8,742 nt of DNA, from positions 1-8,742 of the forward strand of contig JANQFD010000084.1 in assembly GCA_028278005.1 (NCBI GenBank), given 5' to 3'. Position 1 is the stretch's first letter; every line of letters starts with the position of its first letter. This document shows, piece after piece, positions 1 to 6,660 of this stretch. The position numbers and the translations under genes were made by a program. This stretch comes from Chlorobium sp. (lineage in GTDB: Bacteria > Bacteroidota > Chlorobiia > Chlorobiales > Chlorobiaceae). Below the pieces are notes generated by a model. It saw nothing but the letters and a program-made list of their open reading frames with translations, was not told the DNA's origin and searched no databases.

Positions 1-16
1 CGACAACGCAGCCCTG

Positions 17-814
17 TCATCCCGACTGATAGCTGTGCACGCTGTTTTGTGCGGATGGAAGATAATTCACCCCGAACCAGCTTACCAGAAGCACAAGAAA
101 AGCCAGCGCAAGATACCACTGCAGCCATTTTCTGTCCATTTTTGCAGAATTTGCGTGCATGTAACCGAGGTAGACAAGCCAGGCAATAAGAGCCCATGTC
201 TCTTTGGGATCCCAGGTCCAGTAATGGCCCCATGCTTCTTTTGCCCAGAGAGCTCCGAAAACAAGCCCGAACGTGAGGAAAACAAAACCCAGCAACGCGA
301 GATAATGACTTACAACCGCATCGCCCGCTCCCGTTGAAGAACGGCTCTGGTAAATGTTGTGCCAGGCCGCTGCCGAAGAGGCCGCGAGAAGGACATAACC
401 GACAAGATAAACCACTACATGAGGAACAAACCAGACACTCTGCAGTGCCGGCATAAGGCTCTTGTCATAGACATCCGGGTAAAGAATATTGATAACAAGA
501 AAAAAGGAAGCCAGAGCCATGCAGTAATATTTGAGCCAGCTGACTTTCCAGCGATACTCTACAAGAAAACCGACCATTGGAATCAGGGTAGCATACCACA
601 GGCGTGTTTCTCCTAACGTCCTCAGAGGAGGACGGTCCAGTTCCATCCAGAAAACAACCAGAAACAAGACCATGATTGCTGTACCGACAAGCATAAGCAC
701 GACGCCCGGTACTTTAAGCGGCCGTTGCTTTGCCGAAAAAATGTTCAAGAGGCTGCCTCCTCCCCAGCAGGCCATTGAGCCGATGGCAACATATGGAAAC
801 TCAACCCAGGTCAT
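17..814 (-). CDS. ccsA: CcsA/ResC-type cytochrome c assembly protein (heme-handling, System II)
   Basis: Integral membrane protein of the System II cytochrome c maturation pathway. With ResB/Ccs1 it carries heme across the cytoplasmic membrane and presents it to CxxCH apocytochromes. The 265-residue product has about eight hydrophobic segments. It also has the tryptophan-rich WWD signature WGHYWTWDPKETWALIAW at residues 195-212, which defines heme-handling CcsA/CcmC/CcmF proteins. Histidines expected as heme ligands sit before the WWD stretch (PHVVVY, His132) and near the C-terminus (NSVHSY, His260), with others at His170 and His220. The length fits the shorter CcsA proteins. The ATG at 814 lies 22 bp after the resB stop and has only a poor ribosome site, so translation may be coupled to resB. 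Third gene of the probable xre-resB-ccsA operon. Family call is secure; function is inferred from the family. Confidence 0.93.
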   Translation of the reverse strand: MTWVEFPYVAIGSMACWGGGSLLNIFSAKQRPLKVPGVVLMLVGTAIMVLFLVVFWMELDRPPLRTLGETRLWYATLIPMVGFLVEYRWKVSWLKYYCMALASFFLVINILYPDVYDKSLMPALQSVWFVPHVVVYLVGYVLLAASSAAAWHNIYQSRSSTGAGDAVVSHYLALLGFVFLTFGLVFGALWAKEAWGHYWTWDPKETWALIAWLVYLGYMHANSAKMDRKWLQWYLALAFLVLLVSWFGVNYLPSAQNSVHSYQSG

Positions 815-836
815 AGCTTATGTTGTAAACTCAAAG

Positions 837-2066
837 TTACTTCTTCCTTATCCCTTTCCAGAAAAAGATCGCGTTGCCCGCCATGATCATAAAAAAGCCC
901 GCATACACCGCAGGCAGCCAGGGGTCCTTCACGCCCTCCACCAGGCTGAGCGTAGACCACTTACCGGATTTTTCGTCATATCCCATCTGATAGAGCTTCC
1001 ATCCCATAACACTGACCGGTTTGTTCACCTCAAGCACTCTCTGCAAGACGTCTTCTCCCTCGGAAGTCCTGATAGTCACTTCCGAACGAAATTTTTTAGG
1101 TGACCCCGGCAGCAGAACAAGCAGACTGCTTCCGGCCTCGATAAATGCAGGACTCTCGAACGGGCTTCCGGTACTGACCCAGCCGGAAACCGGGTTTCCA
1201 CGATATGTTCCGGAAACACGCGCATATGGCACACCCTTTTCAGTCTGGACGGGAACAGGGTTCCCTTTATCGTCTTTGACGGCACGAGTATGATATTCCT
1301 CCACCATAACCTCCAGCTCTCCCCATGACACCCTTGCCCCTTTTGCAATCGCGGGAGACGTACCCGACTCATCTATCTGCAGCCGTTCACCACCGGGATC
1401 ATAGATTGCAAGCTGCGGGTCATACTCAAGCATTTCAAAATCCTGAAGATCGAGCGAGAAAGGAAGATCAACTGTTGCTTTTGACACGGAATCGTAACCG
1501 CGTGAAGTTGAGCGGCCTTCGTAGAGCGGAATAATTACCCGCTGAAGATCGGCAGCACCCATAAGACCACATGCCAGCGCTACCCAGAAACCTGCATGAA
1601 ACAGGATGAATTGAAGATTCTCTTTCTTGAAAGGAACTGTTTTCCAGACAAGCGACAGCCCCAGATTGACAAGGAAAAAAAACACTGTCAGCGCAAAAGG
1701 CCAGCTTGAAAAAACGCCGTTGAGCCTGAGCTTCTGTGCCCAGAAGGGCCCTGTCCCGGATTCCTGCGGCAGCACGCCTCCAAATAATGATAACGCCGCA
1801 AGAGTCATGATAAGACAGAGGCCGAGCGGAATTCCACCCAGCCAGACGACAAAACGGTTCTCCCTCAACTTCAGAGCTGCGAGAACGATATTTACTGAAA
1901 ACAAGGCAAGGATAATCGCATTGAGCGGCCAGGAAGGCTGAACAATGCCTTTCGCACCGCCTGCGGCTTCAATAATAAAACCTGCAGCGACAAGGAACAG
2001 AGAAAACAGGACACCTTCTCTGAATGACCATGAAATACCTTGTACATCCTTTACTTTCCTGCGCAT
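837..2066 (-). CDS. resB: ResB-like (Ccs1/CcsB) cytochrome c biogenesis protein
   Basis: Membrane partner of CcsA in System II cytochrome c maturation. The two together form the heme exporter/cytochrome c synthase, with the large periplasmic domain of ResB receiving the apocytochrome. The 409-residue product has hydrophobic segments at about 17-38, 47-67, 72-96, 122-141 and 151-172 (His157 in the last), a soluble region at about 175-380, and a final membrane span at about 384-404. The end of the soluble region reads VNKPVSVMGWKLYQMGYD followed by DPWLPAVYAG, the pattern that closes ResB domains just before the last helix. The ATG at 2066 starts 5 bp after the regulator stop. AGGATAAG, which overlaps that stop codon, can serve as ribosome site, so the two genes are tightly coupled. 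ResB-family sequences diverge strongly, but the ccsA neighbour supports the call. Confidence 0.88.
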   Translation of the reverse strand: MRRKVKDVQGISWSFREGVLFSLFLVAAGFIIEAAGGAKGIVQPSWPLNAIILALFSVNIVLAALKLRENRFVVWLGGIPLGLCLIMTLAALSLFGGVLPQESGTGPFWAQKLRLNGVFSSWPFALTVFFFLVNLGLSLVWKTVPFKKENLQFILFHAGFWVALACGLMGAADLQRVIIPLYEGRSTSRGYDSVSKATVDLPFSLDLQDFEMLEYDPQLAIYDPGGERLQIDESGTSPAIAKGARVSWGELEVMVEEYHTRAVKDDKGNPVPVQTEKGVPYARVSGTYRGNPVSGWVSTGSPFESPAFIEAGSSLLVLLPGSPKKFRSEVTIRTSEGEDVLQRVLEVNKPVSVMGWKLYQMGYDEKSGKWSTLSLVEGVKDPWLPAVYAGFFMIMAGNAIFFWKGIRKK

Positions 2067-2071
2067 AATCG

Positions 2072-2413
2072 CTACTTATCCTGCATAGCCTTATCATGTT
2101 TCCGACTGCTTTCTTCTGATGTTTCGTCAGTGATGATATGACAGCAATTACACACAATTGTCTGCAATTCCTGCGAGCCTGCTCCATCAAGTATTTTACG
2201 CACCGCCACTTCCACCTGTTCCAGGTAGGGTTTTGTCTTGACAGCCTGTTGACCTCTTTTTTTATTGAGATATTGCGAGACGGCAGCCGGTGTTACACCG
2301 AGCTTTTTTGCCGCCTGTGATTGTGTCATACCTTCTTTTACAAGCCCTTCAGCAATATCTGCCCTGATCTGGGGCAGATTATACCACACAGCCTTTTCAC
2401 ACGGAAAAATCAC
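2072..2413 (-). CDS. Small XRE-type helix-turn-helix regulator (COG2522-like) with cysteine cluster
   Basis: Predicted cytoplasmic DNA-binding protein of 113 residues. The N-terminus PCEKAVWYNLPQIRADIA (residues 4-21) followed by an HTH at about 29-54 (MTQSQAAKKLGVTPAAVSQYLNKKRG, split across helices 2 and 3) matches what I know of the COG2522 family, found largely in archaea and some bacteria. Family members keep an early PCE cysteine and a C-terminal CxxC. Here the cysteines are Cys5 and Cys88, Cys90 and Cys91 (VCNCC), a plausible metal or Fe-S site. The start is GTG at 2413, chosen because it is needed to include the conserved PCE motif; the upstream AAAAAAGA gives only a weak ribosome site. 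The tail after residue 95 is polar and unrecognised. It heads the resB-ccsA operon, so control of cytochrome c maturation is a reasonable inference, but no target is shown. Confidence 0.85.
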   Translation of the reverse strand: MIFPCEKAVWYNLPQIRADIAEGLVKEGMTQSQAAKKLGVTPAAVSQYLNKKRGQQAVKTKPYLEQVEVAVRKILDGAGSQELQTIVCNCCHIITDETSEESSRKHDKAMQDK

Positions 2414-2514
2414 TCTTTTTTATCTTGGATTAACAAAAAACACTCGATGCACCCAATCCGATGCAAGTCTTTCCATCCCTCCCTCTCATACCAAACCATT
2501 TAAAAAAACAGCAG

Positions 2515-2543
2515 ACTATACCAGCCATTTCATTTAACAATAG
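2515..2543 (-). promoter_or_regulatory. Candidate promoter of the xre-resB-ccsA operon
   Basis: On the minus strand CTATTG (2543-2538) is followed after 17 bp by TATAGT (2520-2515). TG at minus 2 gives an extended -10, TGGTATAGT. The predicted start of transcription is near 2508, leaving a leader of about 95 nt before the GTG at 2413. The -35 match is poor (three of six), so the call leans on the extended -10, the correct spacing and the position in the gap before the operon. Confidence 0.4.
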
Positions 2544-2548
2544 TTAAA
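2533..2548. promoter_or_regulatory. Dyad TTTAAC-N4-GTTAAA over the predicted -35 box
   Basis: A perfect 6-bp inverted repeat (2533-2538 and 2543-2548) separated by AATA. It is centred exactly on the CTATTG proposed as the -35 element of the regulator operon. A further GTTAAC palindrome lies 12 bp away at 2561-2566 and shares the GTTAA half-site. The placement suits an operator for the XRE-type protein encoded just downstream or for another repressor. AT-rich dyads arise by chance, so this is inference. Confidence 0.35.
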
Positions 2549-2579
2549 ACAAAAAATGAAGTTAACCTGTTCCATTTGA

Positions 2580-2642
2580 CGGTTTTTCTTTATTCCGCCG
2601 TATAACGTTGCAAGGGCCGGGCATCCAGCAAGAGAAAAACCG
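2580..2642. repeat. 10-bp perfect inverted repeat in the gap downstream of the LOG-family gene
   Basis: CGGTTTTTCT at 2580-2589 is exactly complementary to AGAAAAACCG at 2633-2642, with 43 bp between them. Transcripts of either strand could pair through these arms. There is no uridine run after the structure on the minus strand, so it is not a standard intrinsic terminator for the convergent reading, though it lies 66 bp past the LOG stop codon. Function unknown. Confidence 0.45.
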
Positions 2643-2707
2643 GAAACAGTGGTGGCGTGAGGTTTGAACGAAGGCTTCCGCACATGGAGCATACAACCCT
2701 GCAGTTC

Positions 2708-3457
2708 CTAAAAATTGAGTTTATACCCTTTTGGATAAAACTCCTTGATAATCCGGATAACTTTTTGCGGATCATCTTCCAGAAAGATAAAACCCAGATC
2801 CTCTTCTGCAATGAACCTTTTTTCTTTCAACATGGTCTGCTTCATCCAGCAATATAATCCTTCCCAGTATTCGCTACCCATCAATATAACCGGAAAACGA
2901 CTGCTTTTCTGTGTTTGAATAAGTGTGACCGCTTCGGAAAACTCGTCCATGGTCCCGAAACCTCCCGGAAGAACGATAAAAGCCTGGGAATATTTCAGAA
3001 ACATGACCTTGCGAACAAAAAAATACTGAAAGGTCAACAACCTGTCGCGATCGATATACTGGTTGGGGGTTTGTTGATTGGGCAATTCGATATTGAATCC
3101 TATGGATACTCCCCCTGCCTGCTGAGCACCCTTGTTCGCGGCTTCCATTACGCCCGAACCGCCCCCGGTGATCACCGAAAAACCCTGCTCGGCAAGTACC
3201 CCGCCCATATGTTCAGCCAGGCTATACTCATCATGCTCAGGATAGACCCTTGTCGAGCCGAAAACGCTAACCGCAGGCCCGGTATCGGACATTTTTTCAA
3301 ATCCGTTAACGAACTCGGCCATTATCTTGAAAACCCGCCACCCGTCACCGGAAAAATCGGTCTGTAGTGAAAACTTCCTGTCCGGCGGCTGAACTTTCTG
3401 AATCCCGGATTCTCGACGTTTGGATGCTTTTCCTGAAGATTTCATAGAGATAGTCAC
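2708..3457 (-). CDS. LOG-family nucleotide 5'-monophosphate phosphoribohydrolase (TIGR00730-type)
   Basis: Predicted cytoplasmic Rossmann-fold enzyme. The family removes the base from nucleoside 5'-monophosphates and activates cytokinins in plants and some bacteria; older databases often call it 'lysine decarboxylase'. The 249-residue product carries both family signatures: GGGSGVMEAANKGA (residues 98-111) and PGGFGTMDE (164-172), which includes the catalytic glutamate-bearing loop. About 40 N-terminal residues before the Rossmann core are basic and polar and are not part of the motif region. The start at 3457 is GTG and overlaps the TGA of the upstream amidotransferase gene as GTGA. An ATG at 3445 would shorten the protein by four residues; neither start has a strong ribosome site. 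The overlap implies translational coupling with the amidotransferase. Family is secure; the physiological substrate is not known. Confidence 0.92.
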   Translation of the reverse strand: MTISMKSSGKASKRRESGIQKVQPPDRKFSLQTDFSGDGWRVFKIMAEFVNGFEKMSDTGPAVSVFGSTRVYPEHDEYSLAEHMGGVLAEQGFSVITGGGSGVMEAANKGAQQAGGVSIGFNIELPNQQTPNQYIDRDRLLTFQYFFVRKVMFLKYSQAFIVLPGGFGTMDEFSEAVTLIQTQKSSRFPVILMGSEYWEGLYCWMKQTMLKEKRFIAEEDLGFIFLEDDPQKVIRIIKEFYPKGYKLNF

Positions 3458-4017
3458 AGTCCCAGAAAATTACCGATAATCTTCTTTCCTTCGCGGGTCA
3501 TAATTGATTCCGGGTGGAACTGGACTCCATATAACAGTTTTAGCTGACAATCCATGCCCATAATCACCCCGTCCTCTGTCCATGCCGTGATCGTCAACGA
3601 TTCAGGCAGATTTTCTCTTTCTACGATAAGGGAATGATAGCGTGTCGCCGTAAAAGGATTTTCAACTCCGGCAAAAATCCCCCTGTTTTCATGAGAGATG
3701 AGGGACGTTTTCCCGTGCATGATATCCGCCGCACGAACCACTCTGCCTCCCAGCGCCTCACCAATTGCCTGGTGACCCAGACAGACACCAAGAAGCGGTA
3801 TCCTTCCCTGAACGGATTTGATCAGCGGAACCGATATTCCTGCATCACGAGGGGTACCCGGGCCGGGTGAAATCACTATCTTTTCGGGATTCCGGTCAAT
3901 CACCTCTTTTACCGAAATCTCGTCATTACGGAATACTTCAACACGTGCACCCAGCTCGCCCATATATTGTACGAGGTTATAGGTAAACGAATCGTAATTA
4001 TCTATGACAAGAACCAT
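3454..4017 (-). CDS. trpG/pabA: Glutamine amidotransferase, anthranilate/aminodeoxychorismate synthase component II
   Basis: Class I glutamine amidotransferase that releases ammonia from glutamine and passes it to a chorismate-using partner (TrpE or PabB) to make anthranilate for tryptophan or aminodeoxychorismate for folate. The 187-residue product is full length. It shows the opening DNYDSFTYNLVQY, the oxyanion loop SPGPGTP (50-56), the nucleophile elbow GVCLGHQAIGE with Cys79, the HGK triplet at 101-103, and QFHPES with His168 and Glu170, completing the Cys-His-Glu triad. The ATG at 4017 begins right at the conserved N-terminus; there is no clear Shine-Dalgarno sequence. No TrpE/PabB gene is in the window, so the subunit may be shared between both pathways, and TrpG cannot be told from PabA here. 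The stop overlaps the LOG-family start. Confidence 0.95.
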   Translation of the reverse strand: MVLVIDNYDSFTYNLVQYMGELGARVEVFRNDEISVKEVIDRNPEKIVISPGPGTPRDAGISVPLIKSVQGRIPLLGVCLGHQAIGEALGGRVVRAADIMHGKTSLISHENRGIFAGVENPFTATRYHSLIVERENLPESLTITAWTEDGVIMGMDCQLKLLYGVQFHPESIMTREGKKIIGNFLGL

Positions 4018-4145
4018 TGATGATGCGAATGTTTATAAATGCAAGCAATAATCACGAGGTCCACAACTGCTGCAGTCGCCCAACATAATCAAAAAAAACG
4101 AGGTATGACGAGAACTCCCGCACAGGATAAGACATCTGCGCAATC

Positions 4146-5399
4146 TCACAGGGTGAACTCCTCCCCCTGCTCTATCGCTGCAACATGCCGGAACATGGTT
4201 TCATAAGCTGGACTCATGATGACATTTCTTCGGGCCATGACAGCTCGTGCAGTATCGATAGCTTTTTCTATTTCATAATGACTATATCCTGATGCCGGCC
4301 CACCCCATGAAAAAGATGGTATGTTCTTTGGAGGAAAACCGCTGCCGAAAATATTCGAAGAAGTACCGGCTATTGTCCCGGTATTGAACATCGAGTTGAT
4401 AGAGCACTTTGTATGTTCTCCCATCAACAATCCGAGAAACTGTTCTCCGGTCTGGACATCTTTCCCCCCGATACTGAGCCTTACCTTACCGTAATTGTTT
4501 CTTAAGTCAGAGGTGTTTGTTCCCGCTCCAAGGTTGCACCATGAAGAAATATATGAGTGCCCGAGAAAACCTTCATGCTGTTTGTTTGCATAAGGCTCGA
4601 CAATTGAATCCTCTATTTCGCCACCGGTTTTTGAAGCATTGCCTACAGTTACATTATCGTGCAGATTGGCTGCAGTCTTTACCTGTGCCGATTCTCCGAT
4701 AAAAACATTCCCGGCAAGGACTGCCTGCGGTTCTATCACTGCACCGGGGCTTACATAGACAAATCCCGATTCCGCATCCAGAACCGCTCCCGGTTTGACA
4801 ACCGCTCCTTCCCCTACATATATGTTCCCGGGATTCTCTATTCCTGAGTGTGTCGAGACCCTGCCTTCGATTCTACCAAGAGAAAGCGTCTCGGCTTCAC
4901 GTTCAAGTTCTTCCGGGTGCAATGCAACGGGATCCCAGATGTTTTGAATAAGCCTGAATCCATCCGTTTCGACAACATCAGCTCCTGCCGCCAGAAACTC
5001 GGTATCGATGTAATCGGGAAACGCTCCATCCCTTGCGGCAACCAGCCCTGCCGTCACTCTTGCAAAAATGAGATCGTCCCCCTGCCGCAGGCATTGCCCC
5101 GGAGCAGGGGGATTGCGAAGTATTACAGCGGCAGCTTTCTGATCGCACAACAATCTGCCGTTCACAAGAAGAATATCTGTTTTCGGAAGACCGTTGTACT
5201 TATAAACAGGCAGATCGGCTCTGCGCACCGGTTCAAGATAACTGCGAAGGTGGCAGGAAAAAGCCCCCCCTCTTCCGAGATGGAATCGAAACTTCTGCAA
5301 TATGGTCCTGCACCCGCAAAAAAGATCGTACACGGGCTTGAAATGTACAAGGGGCCTAAGCCCGTGAACCTTCTCATCTTCGAAAATGACGACCTGCAT
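4146..5399 (-). CDS. GlmU-like sugar nucleotidyltransferase with left-handed beta-helix acyltransferase domain
   Basis: 417 residues, matching the alternative GlmU family of Bacteroidota and relatives (putative UDP-N-acetylglucosamine pyrophosphorylase/glucosamine-1-phosphate acetyltransferase). Its likely role is making a UDP-amino sugar for cell-envelope synthesis. The N-terminal half (1-160) has FEDEK, RPLVHFKPVYDL and GCRTILQKF in place of the usual LAAGxGTRM loop of true GlmU, so its nucleotidyl-transfer activity is less certain. Residues about 175-355 contain hexapeptide repeats (such as IYVGEGAVVKPGAV and VFIGESAQVKTAANL) of a left-handed beta-helix. Then come SSWCNLGAGTNTSDLRNNYG (286-305) and FNTGTIAGTSSNIFGSG (338-354), which are family hallmarks. 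The C-terminus (375-410) is helical. The ATG at 5399 is preceded by AAAGG about 12 nt upstream. It follows the lipid kinase by 82 bp and precedes the amidotransferase by 128 bp. Confidence 0.88.
   Translation of the reverse strand: MQVVIFEDEKVHGLRPLVHFKPVYDLFCGCRTILQKFRFHLGRGGAFSCHLRSYLEPVRRADLPVYKYNGLPKTDILLVNGRLLCDQKAAAVILRNPPAPGQCLRQGDDLIFARVTAGLVAARDGAFPDYIDTEFLAAGADVVETDGFRLIQNIWDPVALHPEELEREAETLSLGRIEGRVSTHSGIENPGNIYVGEGAVVKPGAVLDAESGFVYVSPGAVIEPQAVLAGNVFIGESAQVKTAANLHDNVTVGNASKTGGEIEDSIVEPYANKQHEGFLGHSYISSWCNLGAGTNTSDLRNNYGKVRLSIGGKDVQTGEQFLGLLMGEHTKCSINSMFNTGTIAGTSSNIFGSGFPPKNIPSFSWGGPASGYSHYEIEKAIDTARAVMARRNVIMSPAYETMFRHVAAIEQGEEFTL
5331..5366 (-). repeat. 9-bp inverted repeat inside the start of the GlmU-like gene
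   Basis: CACGGGCTT (5331-5339) and AAGCCCGTG (5358-5366) are perfectly complementary, with an 18-nt loop. In the mRNA they form a GC-rich hairpin about 33 nt after the start codon, over codons 12-23. These codons encode the conserved HGLRPL...FKPV motif, so the repeat may simply reflect coding constraint. An effect on translation initiation is possible but not shown. Confidence 0.4.
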
Positions 5400-5481
5400 A
5401 GTACTTTTTAACCTTTCGCACCCTCGATTCCATCATCGGCGCCTGAAGCGTTATGTTTTTCAGCTCCCCCCACCCCTTCTT

Positions 5482-6381
5482 TCAAGATAGAACCTTTAAA
5501 GAATCCGGGACATTTTCGATCCGGATCTTTCCTCTGACATTTTCAAATACTTCACCATCCATATGCATAACTTCCGGCTCTGCAAGCTCGACCTCCACCG
5601 CTTCCGCCTGCATGTAGATAACGCGGGGATCGAAGATCTGTGTCCCTCGGGTATATTTCAGAACGTATGACGCAAACCTCGCTTTCGAGACAGCCCTCAA
5701 GATGCAGACGTCAAGCAAACCGTCATTGATTTCAGCTTCGGGGGCAATATGAAATTTCCCCCCCTCGACCATCCCGTTCCCGACAGAAAAAGCAAATACC
5801 GGTTCATCTATTTCAATGGTTCCCGCCGGCGTAATGAGCTTAATATGCATTTTTGGGAGTTTATAACCTAAAAGCACGCCAAGTAATGCGTTAAGGTAGA
5901 CGAGTTCCCCTCTGATCAGCCGTGTTCTGCTTACTTTGCGAGCAATTCTTCCTGTAAATCCAATACCGAGAGAGTTGAGAAAGTATCGCTCGAATCCTTC
6001 CTCTGCAACTACCCGGCCAAGATCGACTTTTACGGAACCGGCCCGAAAATACGCGTCGACAGGACACCCTCTTCCAAACGGATGACCCAGAGATTTAATG
6101 AAATCGTTTGCCGAACCTGAAGGCAGAATTCCGAGACTCACATCCGAAAAAACCAGCGCATTGGCTATCTCATGAGCCGTACCATCCCCCCCGCAAGCAA
6201 CTACCGAACGGCTTTCGGCAAGAACCCGGCGGGTAATTTCAGATGCATGCCCGGCATATTGGGTACAATACACCACCCCGTCGCTTCGCATCTTCAGCGC
6301 ACGTTGCAGTATATCCTTCATGCGGCCTGCCCGTCCCTTATCGGCAGCAGGATTTACAATAAACGTTGTACAGGTATTCAT
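5482..6381 (-). CDS. YegS/BmrU-family lipid (diacylglycerol) kinase
   Basis: Soluble or peripheral lipid kinase of the DAGK_cat family (DgkB, YegS, BmrU relatives) that uses ATP to phosphorylate diacylglycerol or a similar lipid at the membrane, recycling it into phospholipid synthesis. The 299-residue product is full length. It opens FIVNPAADKGRA (7-18), has the nucleotide-binding loop ACGGDGTAHEIANAL (62-76), and then LPSGSANDFIKSL (86-98). Later motifs are FSVGNGMVEGGKFHIAPEAEINDGLLDV (in two parts, 198-225) and MHMDGE (272-277). All standard family positions are present. The ATG at 6381 is the first methionine, with AAGG 11 nt upstream and a G-run abutting it. It is the first gene of the minus-strand block. 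Its 280-bp upstream gap is shared with the divergent regulator. Exact lipid substrate unknown. Confidence 0.92.
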   Translation of the reverse strand: MNTCTTFIVNPAADKGRAGRMKDILQRALKMRSDGVVYCTQYAGHASEITRRVLAESRSVVACGGDGTAHEIANALVFSDVSLGILPSGSANDFIKSLGHPFGRGCPVDAYFRAGSVKVDLGRVVAEEGFERYFLNSLGIGFTGRIARKVSRTRLIRGELVYLNALLGVLLGYKLPKMHIKLITPAGTIEIDEPVFAFSVGNGMVEGGKFHIAPEAEINDGLLDVCILRAVSKARFASYVLKYTRGTQIFDPRVIYMQAEAVEVELAEPEVMHMDGEVFENVRGKIRIENVPDSLKVLS

Positions 6382-6413
6382 CCCCCCGGAAACCTTGGAC
6401 CCCAGATATAAAT

Positions 6414-6431
6414 CACATGTGTTTACGTAAA
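6414..6431. repeat. Two adjacent palindromes upstream of the lipid kinase
   Basis: CACATGTG (6414-6421) is followed directly by TTTACGTAAA (6422-6431), both perfect palindromes, 33-50 bp upstream of the kinase start. A weak minus-strand promoter (TTTTTA, 17 bp, TATATC) could overlap them. They may be regulator sites; no direct evidence. Confidence 0.35.
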
Positions 6432-6485
6432 AAAAGTAATCAACCCTTCGTAAAGATCGAAGAGAAAGGATTTGGCTCCGGCACT

Positions 6486-6554
6486 ATGTCAACCCCCCTT
6501 TTCACGTCAAACCACCAACCCTCCACGTCTTGACCCACGTCATTATAGTGACGT
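6486..6554. promoter_or_regulatory. Cluster of ACGTC half-sites with a perfect dyad ACGTCA-N6-TGACGT
   Basis: Within 70 bp lie ATGTCA (6486-6491), ACGTCA (6504-6509), ACGTCT (6525-6530) and the dyad ACGTCA (6537-6542)/TGACGT (6549-6554) with a TTATAG spacer. The minus strand across this dyad reads TATAAT (6547-6542), a perfect -10 hexamer but without a recognisable -35. The region sits in the divergent gap between the lipid kinase and the first coiled-coil regulator. It looks like an operator array for one of them; which protein binds is unknown. Confidence 0.4.
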
Positions 6555-6582
6555 ACTTATATGTGTTTTGCGTTTTTTTTCC

Positions 6583-6611
6583 TTAAAAAAACCACAAAAA
6601 TATCGTATATA
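6583..6611 (+). promoter_or_regulatory. Weak candidate promoter of the first LuxR-HTH regulator
   Basis: TTAAAA (6583-6588), a 17-bp spacer and TATATA (6606-6611) lie in a very AT-rich stretch 50 bp before the ATG at 6662. The -35 match is poor and the tract is of low complexity, so this is only the best local candidate. Confidence 0.25.
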
Positions 6612-6660
6612 TAGAAAATACATCAAACAGTACTCTACCAGAACCACACAGTTGTAAAGT

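Noticed and set aside
531..1103. Plus-strand open frame of 190 codons
   Set aside because: Antisense to the ccsA and resB genes, which have clear family signatures; the translation shows no domain.
2590..2811. Minus-strand open frame of 73 codons running out of the LOG gene into the gap
   Set aside because: It overlaps the C-terminal coding region of the LOG-family gene in another frame and shows no ribosome site or motif.
4018..4145. Possible terminator or promoter between the GlmU-like gene and the amidotransferase
   Set aside because: A T8 run exists on the minus strand (4097-4090) but no stable stem precedes it, and no -35/-10 pair with good spacing was found. Only a repeated ACGAGGT (4054-4060 and 4098-4104) was noted.
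4848..5411. Plus-strand open frame of 187 codons
   Set aside because: It lies antisense to the GlmU-like gene, has no recognisable motifs, and its composition follows the opposite-strand coding pattern.
6530..6562. Plus-strand promoter TTGACC with a downstream TATA-like box
   Set aside because: With a 16-19 bp spacer no acceptable -10 hexamer appears; TTATAT would need 21 bp, so it was not called.
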